Shown here: piece by piece, positions 43,436 to 50,969 of the stretch
Layout of the letters: every line of letters starts with the position of its first letter
Numbering within the stretch: the stretch's first letter is position 1
Source of the DNA: Bacteroidales bacterium
GTDB taxonomy: Bacteria > Bacteroidota > Bacteroidia > Bacteroidales > UBA932
DNA length: 64,000 nucleotides
NCBI GenBank assembly: GCA_017465225.1
Contig: JAFTWQ010000017.1
Span: forward strand, 60,947-124,946
Direction of reading: 5' to 3'
Notes under the pieces: generated by a model
The model's database searches: none
Told to the model about the DNA's origin: nothing
What the model saw: only the letters and a program-made list of their open reading frames with translations
Position numbers and translations under genes: made by a program

Positions 43436-43465
43436 AGCTTGATAGGTTTATGGCGGTCCAACTTG

Positions 43466-43473
43466 CAAAAATA
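43466..43473 (-). promoter_or_regulatory. Bacteroidetes -7 element for tamB
   Basis: TATTTTTG on the minus strand, 30 bp before the proposed ATA start. It predicts a leader of about 20 nt. Confidence 0.5.
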
Positions 43474-43496
43474 GTAAAAATATCGGATAAAATCCG

Positions 43497-43504
43497 TATT
43501 TTTG
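43497..43504 (+). promoter_or_regulatory. Bacteroidetes -7 element for tsaD
   Basis: TATTTTTG on the plus strand, 92 bp before the tsaD ATG. The leader contains a dispersed-repeat fragment (43541-43571). Confidence 0.5.
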
Positions 43505-43540
43505 CCCCCTGATATGCAAAGCATATAATGTGCCGATTGC

Positions 43541-43571
43541 CATCTCGAGCGACCGAAGGGAGTCGAGAGAT
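43541..43571. repeat. HPERSEGS-like palindromic repeat in the tsaD leader
   Basis: CATCTCGAGCGACCGAAGGG followed by AGTCGAGAGAT is a variant of the dispersed TCATCYYGAGCGAAGCGA family. It lies between the -7 box and the tsaD start. Confidence 0.6.
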
Positions 43572-43596
43572 ATGATTAACGAAAATTAAACCAGAT

Positions 43597-44619
43597 ATGG
43601 CAGACATAATACTAGGAATAGAATCTTCATGCGACGACACCTCCGCTGCAGTCATCAAGGACGGATATCTTCTGTCCAACGTGCTTGCAAGCCAGGACGT
43701 CCATAAGGCATATGGCGGAGTCATACCGGAACTTGCTTCAAGAGCCCATCAGGTCAATATCGTACCTGTTGTGAGTGAGGCGATTACACGTGCCGGAATA
43801 CAGGCTTCCGATATTACGGCGATTGCCTTTACAAGAGGACCGGGACTTCTCGGCTCTCTCCTTGTCGGAACTTCATTCGCCAAGGGCCTTGCAATGGCCC
43901 TGGACAAGCCTCTGGTCGAGGTGAACCATCTCCAGGGACATATTCTGGCGAACTTCATCAAGCAGTATGACAGGGAAAACCGTCAGCCGGAGTTCCCGTA
44001 TCTCTGCCTGCTGGTTTCGGGAGGTAACTCTCAGATCGTACGCGTTGACAGCCCGCTTGAATATGAGATTCTCGGTCAGACCATCGATGACGCTGTGGGT
44101 GAGGCGTTTGACAAATGTTCGAAGATGATGGGGCTCGGATATCCTGGCGGACCGATTGTAGACCGTCTTGCCAAGGAAGGAGATCCGTTGAAATATAAAT
44201 TCTCGAAACCTCATATTCCTGGTTTCGACTACAGCTTCAGCGGAATCAAGACTTCTCTGCTGTATTTCGTGCGTGACCAGATGGCCATCGATCCGGAGTT
44301 CATGGAGAAGAACAAGGCCGATATATGCGCAAGTTTCCAGAAGGCTCTCATTGATATCCTGATGGACAAGCTCATTAAGGCTGCAAAGCATACAGGCATC
44401 AGGCAGATAACTATCGGAGGAGGCGTTTCGGCAAACAGCGGCCTGCGTGCCCGTATCGAGGAAGAGGGCCGCAAGAGGGGATGGACCACTTTCCTTCCGG
44501 AGTTCAAGTTCACAACCGATAACGCCGCCATGATCGCTATCGCCGGCTGGTTCCATTACCAAAACGGCGAGCGTGCATCCCTCGATGTAGCACCAGTATC
44601 CCGCCTCGCCGAATTCTAA
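43597..44619 (+). CDS. tsaD: tRNA N6-adenosine threonylcarbamoyltransferase TsaD
   Basis: 340 residues, ASKHA fold. Start MADIILGIESSCDDTSAAV is the family's ATP-phosphate loop. Metal ligands are in VNHLQGH (HxxxH type), with LLVSGGNSQI, DDAVGEAFDKCSKMMGLGYPGG and the C-terminal GGGVSANSGLR. It transfers threonylcarbamoyl to A37 of ANN-decoding tRNAs together with TsaB/TsaE. It is transcribed divergently from tamB. Its product is the substrate of MtaB, encoded in this window. Confidence 0.96.
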   Translation: MADIILGIESSCDDTSAAVIKDGYLLSNVLASQDVHKAYGGVIPELASRAHQVNIVPVVSEAITRAGIQASDITAIAFTRGPGLLGSLLVGTSFAKGLAMALDKPLVEVNHLQGHILANFIKQYDRENRQPEFPYLCLLVSGGNSQIVRVDSPLEYEILGQTIDDAVGEAFDKCSKMMGLGYPGGPIVDRLAKEGDPLKYKFSKPHIPGFDYSFSGIKTSLLYFVRDQMAIDPEFMEKNKADICASFQKALIDILMDKLIKAAKHTGIRQITIGGGVSANSGLRARIEEEGRKRGWTTFLPEFKFTTDNAAMIAIAGWFHYQNGERASLDVAPVSRLAEF

Positions 44620-44660
44620 AGTTCATGCCCTTCGTTGAATAAAGGGATAATGTCGAAGAT

Positions 44661-46214
44661 ATGAAAGAAATAGAAGTAACCTGTAAACTTGGAAAAGAAC
44701 TTTCCGCCGATGAAATCCAGACAGCTGCCGTAAAGGCCCTCGGAGTTTCTCCGAAGATGAAGCAGCAGCTTAAATACCGTATCATGCGTCGTTCCATCGA
44801 TGCCAGAAACGATATCCTGTACCGTTATAAGGTAGAGGTCTACAAGCCTGACGAGGTCATGGCCGAGTATGTCCTTGATGAATATAAGGACGTTTCATCT
44901 GCCGAGCCGGTCATCATCATCGGTGCAGGTCCTGCCGGAATGTTCGCGGCTCTCCGTCTGCTCATGAAAGGCCTCAAGCCTGTCATCCTTGAGCGTGGAA
45001 AGGATGTCCATGCGAGAAAATTCGATATGGCCAAGCTTTCGAAGGAAGGCGTTGTCAATCCTGATTCGAACTATTGCTTCGGTGAGGGAGGTGCAGGTAC
45101 ATTCTCTGACGGAAAGCTTTATACACGTTCATCAAAGAGGGGAGACATCCGTGAAGTCCTCCACCAGCTGGTGCGTTTCGGAGCTGATCCGAACATCCTT
45201 ATCGACGCGCATCCTCATATCGGAAGCGACAAGCTCCCAATCGTTGTTGAGAACATCCGCAAGTGCATCGTTGAACATGGCGGTGAATACCATTTCGACT
45301 CACGTGTGACCGACATCGTCAAGAAGGCCGACGGCTCGTTTGATGTTCTAACCTGTCATCCTGAGCGAAGCGAAGGATCTGTCACCTATACCTCCCGCAA
45401 AGTAATCCTTGCCACAGGCCACTCTGCCCGCGATATCTATGAAATGTTCGACCGCAAGGGATGGGAGATCCAGGCCAAGGGTTTTGCCCTCGGAGTCCGT
45501 GTCGAGCATCCCCAGTCTCTTATAAACAAGATCCAGTACCATGGCAAGTATCAGCCATACATGCCTACTGCAGAGTACTCTTTCGTGACCCAGGTGCTTG
45601 ACAGGGGAGTCTTCTCATTCTGCATGTGCCCGGGCGGTATCCTCGTTCCTGCGGCAACTGCAGAAGGTGAGCTTGTGCTCAACGGCATGTCAAACTCGCA
45701 GCGTAACTCCAAGTGGGCGAATTCCGGTGTGGTAGTTCAGATCGAGCCCGAGGATTTCCCTGAATATGCACAGCATGGCCCGCTTGCCCTCCTTCAGTTC
45801 CAGAAGGATGTCGAGAGGAAGATGTTCGAATATACAGGCTCATTGAAGGCTCCTGCCCAGCGTATGATGGACTTCTGCCGTCGCATCCCGTCTAACGGAC
45901 TGCCGCAGACTTCATACCATCCGGGTGCAGAAAATGCCCCTCTGCATGAACTCCTTCCTGAACATGTGTCCCTGAGGCTCAAATATGCCTTCCCGGAGAT
46001 CGGAAACAAGAAGATGCATGGTTATTATACCAATGACGCCCTCCTTCTCGGAGTCGAGTCTCGCACCTCCTCTCCTGTCCGCATCCCTCGCGATCCTGAA
46101 ACTCTCGAGCATGTGCAGGTGGCTGGCCTATATCCATGCGGTGAAGGCGCCGGTTATGCAGGTGGCATCGTCTCGTCTGCCCTTGATGGTATCAACTGCG
46201 CTGCCAAAATTTAG
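44661..46214 (+). CDS. COG2509-type FAD-dependent dehydrogenase with HPERSEGS insertion
   Basis: 517 residues. An N-terminal small domain (VTCKLGKELSADEIQTAAVKAL split by helices) precedes the FAD Rossmann motif VIIIGAGPAGMFAALRLL, the GEGGAGTFSDGKLYTR block and the C-terminal LYPCGEGAGYAGGIVSSALDG. These define the 'uncharacterised FAD-dependent dehydrogenase' group. Oddity: residues 232-240 read CHPERSEGS, encoded by an exact 27-bp copy of a dispersed repeat (45354-45380) between DVLT and VTYTSRK. The frame is preserved. The site falls in a surface strand before ILATGHSARD, so activity may be kept. Confidence 0.85.
   Translation: MKEIEVTCKLGKELSADEIQTAAVKALGVSPKMKQQLKYRIMRRSIDARNDILYRYKVEVYKPDEVMAEYVLDEYKDVSSAEPVIIIGAGPAGMFAALRLLMKGLKPVILERGKDVHARKFDMAKLSKEGVVNPDSNYCFGEGGAGTFSDGKLYTRSSKRGDIREVLHQLVRFGADPNILIDAHPHIGSDKLPIVVENIRKCIVEHGGEYHFDSRVTDIVKKADGSFDVLTCHPERSEGSVTYTSRKVILATGHSARDIYEMFDRKGWEIQAKGFALGVRVEHPQSLINKIQYHGKYQPYMPTAEYSFVTQVLDRGVFSFCMCPGGILVPAATAEGELVLNGMSNSQRNSKWANSGVVVQIEPEDFPEYAQHGPLALLQFQKDVERKMFEYTGSLKAPAQRMMDFCRRIPSNGLPQTSYHPGAENAPLHELLPEHVSLRLKYAFPEIGNKKMHGYYTNDALLLGVESRTSSPVRIPRDPETLEHVQVAGLYPCGEGAGYAGGIVSSALDGINCAAKI
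45354..45380 (+). repeat. In-frame HPERSEGS repeat (27 bp)
   Basis: TGTCATCCTGAGCGAAGCGA followed by AGGATCT encodes nine codons (C-H-P-E-R-S-E-G-S) inside the flavoprotein gene. Confidence 0.9.
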
Positions 46215-46312
46215 CGTGCCCCTTAAGTGGCTGTGCTTTAATCTTTTATGATTTGCTCCTGCCGCCAAAAGGGAGCAGGAGGTATTTGTAAATTGTTAAT
46301 TGATAAGGATTT

Positions 46313-47593
46313 ATGCGTCACGTTTTTTGTGTGCTTCTGACAGTTTTGTTCTCTGTAGCCATGTATGCGCAGAGCCAGACTCTCCGTGTTGATTATGTTT
46401 TCTCCGGTACTGATAAGGCGACCGAGATTTCGCTTGACAGGCTCTACAGTTTTGACGGCTGGGCCGGCAGGAGGGTGAATCTTGACAAGGTTCCTGTGAA
46501 AGGAAACGGTCAGATCTGCATGACCGATCTGGAGACCGGTGAGGTTGTGTACAGGCAGGCTTTCTCTACTCTTTTCCAGGAGTGGAAGACAACAGAAGAG
46601 GCGACACAGTTACGTAAGGCATTTGAGAATACATTCCTTCTTCCGATGCCTTCGTCAAAGGCCAAGGTGAAGGTGGAACTTTATGATTTCTTCGGAAATG
46701 TCTCGGCTTCATTGACCCATGTGGTCGACCCGGAAGACATACTTATCCGTCATGTCGATCCTGTTCCGGCTCCTCACCGTTACCTTCTCAAGAGCGGAAG
46801 TCCGGAGGAAAAGATCGATGTGGCAATCGTGGCAGAAGGCTATACCAAGGAAGAGGCCGGACAGTTCTATATTGATGCCCAGGCAGCTGTGGACGCCATA
46901 CTGGCACATGAGCCATTTGGAAGCTACAGGGACAGGTTCAATTTCGTGGCCATTGCCCTTGAATCAGAGGACAGCGGCGTAAGCGTTCCACGCGAAGGTG
47001 TATGGAAGAAAACAGCTGTCGGATCGAATTACGATACGTTCTATTCTGACAGGTATCTTACCACTTCTTGCGTCTGGAAGATGCATGATGCTCTCTGTGG
47101 CATCCCGTATGAACATCTTGTGATCCTGGCTAATACGGACACATACGGAGGTGGCGGAATCTTCAATTCATATACATTGACAACGGCCCGCCATACGGCT
47201 TTCAAGCCTGTTGTCGTGCATGAATTCGGCCACAGCTTTGCCGGTCTTGCCGATGAGTATTACTATGACGACCAGTTCGTCGAGTATTATTATCCCGACA
47301 TGGAGCCATGGGAGCAGAACATCACGACTCTTTATGATTTCGGATCGAAATGGGATGACATGCTTCCGAAGGTCATCCAGATACCTACTCCTGTTGACGG
47401 TGATGTGTGGGAGAAGATCAGGGAGGGTGCTTCAATGGATTCTCTGGTCGGAGTATATGAAGGTGCGGGATATCAGTCGAAGGGCGTGTACAGGCCTTAT
47501 CCTGACTGCCGTATGAAAACAAATGCGGCCGAAAGCTTCTGTCCTGTATGCCAGAGAGCCATCGCCCGCATCATCCTTTTCTATACTGAATGA
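46313..47593 (+). CDS. Secreted M64-family metallopeptidase
   Basis: 426 residues with a signal peptide (MRHVFCVLLTVLFSVAMYAQ). After an N-terminal beta domain (about 25-150), the peptidase begins VDVAIVAEGYTKEEAGQF, and the zinc site is VVHEFGHSFAGLADEYYY (HExxH with a distal ligand). The C-terminal CRMKTNAAESFCPVCQRAI is conserved in M64, the IgA-peptidase-related family. Substrate specificity cannot be predicted. It is convergent with the CotH gene, the two stop codons being directly adjacent. Confidence 0.9.
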   Translation: MRHVFCVLLTVLFSVAMYAQSQTLRVDYVFSGTDKATEISLDRLYSFDGWAGRRVNLDKVPVKGNGQICMTDLETGEVVYRQAFSTLFQEWKTTEEATQLRKAFENTFLLPMPSSKAKVKVELYDFFGNVSASLTHVVDPEDILIRHVDPVPAPHRYLLKSGSPEEKIDVAIVAEGYTKEEAGQFYIDAQAAVDAILAHEPFGSYRDRFNFVAIALESEDSGVSVPREGVWKKTAVGSNYDTFYSDRYLTTSCVWKMHDALCGIPYEHLVILANTDTYGGGGIFNSYTLTTARHTAFKPVVVHEFGHSFAGLADEYYYDDQFVEYYYPDMEPWEQNITTLYDFGSKWDDMLPKVIQIPTPVDGDVWEKIREGASMDSLVGVYEGAGYQSKGVYRPYPDCRMKTNAAESFCPVCQRAIARIILFYTE

Positions 47594-49096
47594 TCAGTCT
47601 CCCATATTTCTTATCACATCAGCCTTTACTCTGAAGAAATTGTTGCTGCCCGGATCCATCAGCCTGTATTCCTTGCGGTTGCTCCAGTGTGCCGGGTGGT
47701 CATAGATATCCATGTCTTCGCCTGTGTCGTTGCTTACATATGGGCCTATCTTTTCCTGCCATGACCTGATCCTGGCTATGCTGGCATCCATGTCAAAGAG
47801 TTCGTTTTCCGGCTCGATAAGCTCGAGGAATGCATCCTTGTACATTTTCCTGAACGGCGCGAATTCCAGAAGACGTTCAACAAGGATGCCGTCCTTGCCC
47901 CATTTGTATGGGTTGACCCTTCCTGAATCCCCATGGATTCCGCAGTCGGCGCTGGTGCCGAGGGTGTTGTCATAATCGTATGGGATGAAGAAGACCTTGT
48001 ATCTGCTCTTGTCTGTAGAGTTGAAATACAGGTAGAAATTGTTTCCGTTGTTCCAATGGTCGTCCCACATGCCGACTGCTACATTCACGGCGTAAGTCTT
48101 CATGAGCATCTTAACATCGCAGACGCTCATGATCCAGTTGTAGAAATCCTCGTTGTTCAATGTGTTGAGCTTGGTGATGAAGTCCTGGAACTGCGCTCTT
48201 GCCTGCTCGAAATTCTCCTTGTCGCCTTTGTACTCGTATGTGTAGTTCACTCCGTCATTCTTGTCGTAGTTGAATCTCCAGTCTTCTGCATGCCTGAGGT
48301 CTGCCATTCCGGCATTGCCGTATACGCATTTCCATAGGTTGCCCCGGTCGTTCTCGAACTGGTTCTCCCTGCGCTCGACATACTCTTCATCGATAGGCTC
48401 AATCATCTCATACACACCGAAATACGCAGGCTTCTTGTCTCCTTCGACATGGATCCACAGACGGCAGTAGGTATCGAACGGGGCCGTCCATATTCCATAC
48501 CTGCGGAATAGGTCATAGCAATACATCTCACGGACATAGCAAGGGTCATCCTTATGCCATTTCAGGTTCATCTTGCGGATTCCGTAGATCGTATGGTCAT
48601 CGTCCTTATGATATTTGCGGAGATTGACGGTGAAATGGCAATGATGCCAGTCTGCATTTGACGAATGCATCTGCCCATGCCCACCTTCCGGACGGCGGCG
48701 TGAGGTGTTGCCTCTCATCCTGAAGCCGGCATCGGTAATCGTGCTGACCTCGATCCCTTTCCTGTAGGTCACATCGCAATGGAAGAAGTCTGCATTGTTG
48801 CTGTATTCGTCATACCTCTTGAGGAAGCTGTTCCATTCATCCTTGGTGACCTTTATGGTGATTTCTGGAATCACGTTTGTGTCCCAGATATATGCCACGC
48901 CGCCGTCTTTCACGTCAGCAGGCGTGAATGGCTTGATTCCGGGCTCCTCTACAGGAGGCTCGGGGTCTTTATCGGAAGGCTTCTCCGGTTTCGGCTTTTC
49001 TGTACCGTTTCCAAGGCCGATGTCCGGATACCTTTCCGTTTTCTCGCAGCCGAAAAACATTATCAGACAGGCTGCAATGGCATATTTCAGTTTCAT
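47594..49096 (-). CDS. CotH-kinase-family lipoprotein
   Basis: 500 residues. The lipoprotein signal ends at IMFFGC and is followed by a Pro/Glu/Lys-rich spacer (KPKPEKPSDKDPEPPVEEP) that reaches from the outer membrane. The CotH kinase domain starts near PEITIKVTKDEW. RMRGNTSRRRPEGG, KMNLKWHKDDPCYVREMYCYDLF, YFGVYEMIEPID and the DDHWNNGNNFYLY...FIPYDYDNTLG metal block match the atypical protein-kinase-like CotH fold. In spore-formers it phosphorylates coat proteins; in Bacteroidetes the target is unknown, perhaps surface proteins. It is 4 bp downstream of a small lipoprotein gene. Confidence 0.88.
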   Translation of the reverse strand: MKLKYAIAACLIMFFGCEKTERYPDIGLGNGTEKPKPEKPSDKDPEPPVEEPGIKPFTPADVKDGGVAYIWDTNVIPEITIKVTKDEWNSFLKRYDEYSNNADFFHCDVTYRKGIEVSTITDAGFRMRGNTSRRRPEGGHGQMHSSNADWHHCHFTVNLRKYHKDDDHTIYGIRKMNLKWHKDDPCYVREMYCYDLFRRYGIWTAPFDTYCRLWIHVEGDKKPAYFGVYEMIEPIDEEYVERRENQFENDRGNLWKCVYGNAGMADLRHAEDWRFNYDKNDGVNYTYEYKGDKENFEQARAQFQDFITKLNTLNNEDFYNWIMSVCDVKMLMKTYAVNVAVGMWDDHWNNGNNFYLYFNSTDKSRYKVFFIPYDYDNTLGTSADCGIHGDSGRVNPYKWGKDGILVERLLEFAPFRKMYKDAFLELIEPENELFDMDASIARIRSWQEKIGPYVSNDTGEDMDIYDHPAHWSNRKEYRLMDPGSNNFFRVKADVIRNMGD

Positions 49097-49100
49097 ATCC

Positions 49101-49490
49101 TTATTCTTTCATCAAGGTCATGATGCTGCTCTTTGAAGGCAGCAGAGTGAGGGTCATGGCCTGTTCCATGTAGTTGGTCACTTCCCATGTGCCGTTGATC
49201 ACAGGGCAGTCGATCGAGATCCTCTTGCCTGAAACGCTGTATGAAAGGTCATACGAATCCTTTGAACCGGAACCGCTTCTTTTCTGCGTGAATTTTCCGG
49301 CATTTTCAGTAGTAAATCTCAATGTCACATCGGCTGTGCCTTTCACCAAGGTTCCGTCGATTGTCTTCAATGTGCCGGTCCACTTGGTATCAATGATGTT
49401 TTCAGCCTTGAATTCGGTAGCTGATTTTTCGTCAGGGTCGCATGCGGCAAATGCAAATGCCGCCATAATGATTGCAAGAAATCTTTTCAT
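49101..49490 (-). CDS. Small lipoprotein, lipocalin-like
   Basis: 129 residues with a lipoprotein signal (MKRFLAIIMAAFAFAAC). The mature part has a short-strand pattern (TKWTGTLKTIDGTLVKGTADVTLRF split in strands, then YDLSYSVSGKRISI and GTWEVTNYMEQAMTLTLLPS) seen in small beta-barrel lipocalin-like Bacteroidetes lipoproteins. There are no catalytic residues. It is the first gene of an operon with the CotH-kinase lipoprotein, so it may be its partner or substrate; that is inference. Confidence 0.65.
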   Translation of the reverse strand: MKRFLAIIMAAFAFAACDPDEKSATEFKAENIIDTKWTGTLKTIDGTLVKGTADVTLRFTTENAGKFTQKRSGSGSKDSYDLSYSVSGKRISIDCPVINGTWEVTNYMEQAMTLTLLPSKSSIMTLMKE

Positions 49491-49534
49491 TGTTCAATAA
49501 TTTGTTTGTCCGTCTTATAGACGATTGAGTTCTG

Positions 49535-49542
49535 CAAATGTA
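49535..49542 (-). promoter_or_regulatory. Bacteroidetes -7 element for the lipoprotein-CotH operon
   Basis: TACATTTG on the minus strand, 45 bp before the ATG at 49490. Confidence 0.5.
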
Positions 49543-49572
49543 CTATAAATAATTGATATATCTGCATAAGTA

Positions 49573-49613
49573 ATGCCGGCAGTCAGCATGACTTGTATGC
49601 TGACTGCCGGCAT
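49573..49613 (-). terminator. Long hairpin after the serpin gene
   Basis: A perfect 17-bp inverted repeat, ATGCCGGCAGTCAGCAT (49573-49589) with its complement at 49597-49613, has a 7-nt loop. It lies about 20 bp after the serpin stop codon and before the next promoter. The U tract is weak (TTACTTAT). Confidence 0.7.
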
Positions 49614-49631
49614 GTTGTGTGTCATATTGTC

Positions 49632-50909
49632 CTATGGCCTTAGCTTGGCTCCGATGAAGTAGATTGTTCCGGTGTTGTTCTCCTGTATCAGATATGCAAA
49701 AGGCCGGTCTGCATGGAACAGTATCGGTTCTTTACCGGAATGCGGTGGTGCCCAGTCCAGCCCTCCTCCTATGGTTACAGCCGCTGCTTCAGTTCCGGAC
49801 TCGTCTACGATGATTCTGCTTTTCTGCTTCAGTAATCCGAGATATATACCTGCTGCGCCTGTGCACATTTCTGTAAATTCTGCTTCAACAGGTGAGAATG
49901 CTTTTTTCATTCCCAGGGCTTCCATCATCTCTATAAGGTCAAATGAACACTCGACATCCAGTTTAGGCATCTTGAAACTGACTTCATGGTACTTTCCGGT
50001 AGAAGTCAGGACGTCATTCCACACATCACTGTCGAGGGAAGCAATGAAATCATTGAAAGCCACTCCTTCGTCAGGCAGGATGACATACATGCTGAATGAA
50101 CCGTTTCCATATGGGAGCGATACGCATGACCATGTGTCGGTATAGTAATATTGCATATTGTCGTGTCTGGACATCATGTCCAGGCGTGACTGCGAACCGT
50201 TGATGCCCGTGAACACTTCTTTCCTTGTGTGCTCCTCCTTGAATTTATCTTTCCATTCTCCCTTGAAATACAGGCTGTTGAGGGCATAAAGTACGGTCGA
50301 CGGGACGACTTCCTCCTTTTCAATTATGCGAGGGATCAGACCCCCGGAGTGCGTGTTGCACCAATCGTTCACGCGTTTTACCACACCGTCGACATCAGAG
50401 AAGTCGATGCTTTCAATATAAGCATCATAATATGTCACTATCTTATCCTCGAACTGCTCCTTCAATCCGTAATTCCTGTTGATCATCACTGCATTCGCCA
50501 TCTCCACTACAACGTCATTATCTACGAAACCGCTTTCTCTCATGATCTTCCGGCAGAATGCATTGATGTCCTCGACTGTCCCGTCTGAAAATCCAAGGAC
50601 GTCAGTGATTTCCTGACTGGTCTCTCCTGTAGCTCCGTTATTCAGGGCTCCAAGCACAAAGCTGGCGCTGAGAGGGGATACAATGATGTCTCTTCCGTTA
50701 TGCTGATCGCTTGCCAGCGCTTCCTTGAACAGGTTGAATGTGAATGAATTGGTCCCTTTCACAAGCTGGCTTTCGCTTCTGGTGAGGACTAGGGGCTTTT
50801 CTTCGAATTCCTCCTTTTTATCTGGGTCTTTGCCTATCTTTTCGCATGAGGCCCATACGAAAGGAACTGCAAGTGCCAGAATGCACAATATCTTTCCAGT
50901 ATGTTTCAT
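49632..50909 (-). CDS. Serpin-family protease inhibitor lipoprotein
   Basis: 425 residues. The signal ends FVWASC, probably a lipoprotein. The full serpin fold is visible: NSFTFNLFKEAL, IIVSPLSASFVLGALNNGATGET (strand/helix B), LYALNSLYFKGEWKDKF, and C-terminal FHADRPFAYLI. The reactive-centre hinge DESGTEAAAVTIGG is intact (small residues P12-P9), so it should be inhibitory. Counting from the hinge Gly372 as P15 gives P1 about Trp386, P1' Ala387 (one residue uncertainty), which suggests chymotrypsin-like targets. Gut-bacterial serpins inhibit host neutrophil or pancreatic proteases. It is transcribed alone. Confidence 0.92.
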   Translation of the reverse strand: MKHTGKILCILALAVPFVWASCEKIGKDPDKKEEFEEKPLVLTRSESQLVKGTNSFTFNLFKEALASDQHNGRDIIVSPLSASFVLGALNNGATGETSQEITDVLGFSDGTVEDINAFCRKIMRESGFVDNDVVVEMANAVMINRNYGLKEQFEDKIVTYYDAYIESIDFSDVDGVVKRVNDWCNTHSGGLIPRIIEKEEVVPSTVLYALNSLYFKGEWKDKFKEEHTRKEVFTGINGSQSRLDMMSRHDNMQYYYTDTWSCVSLPYGNGSFSMYVILPDEGVAFNDFIASLDSDVWNDVLTSTGKYHEVSFKMPKLDVECSFDLIEMMEALGMKKAFSPVEAEFTEMCTGAAGIYLGLLKQKSRIIVDESGTEAAAVTIGGGLDWAPPHSGKEPILFHADRPFAYLIQENNTGTIYFIGAKLRP

Positions 50910-50969
50910 ATGACAATGTCTTTACTATAAAGATACGGAAAATATAAAAGACTGCGTGGAAATATTCAT

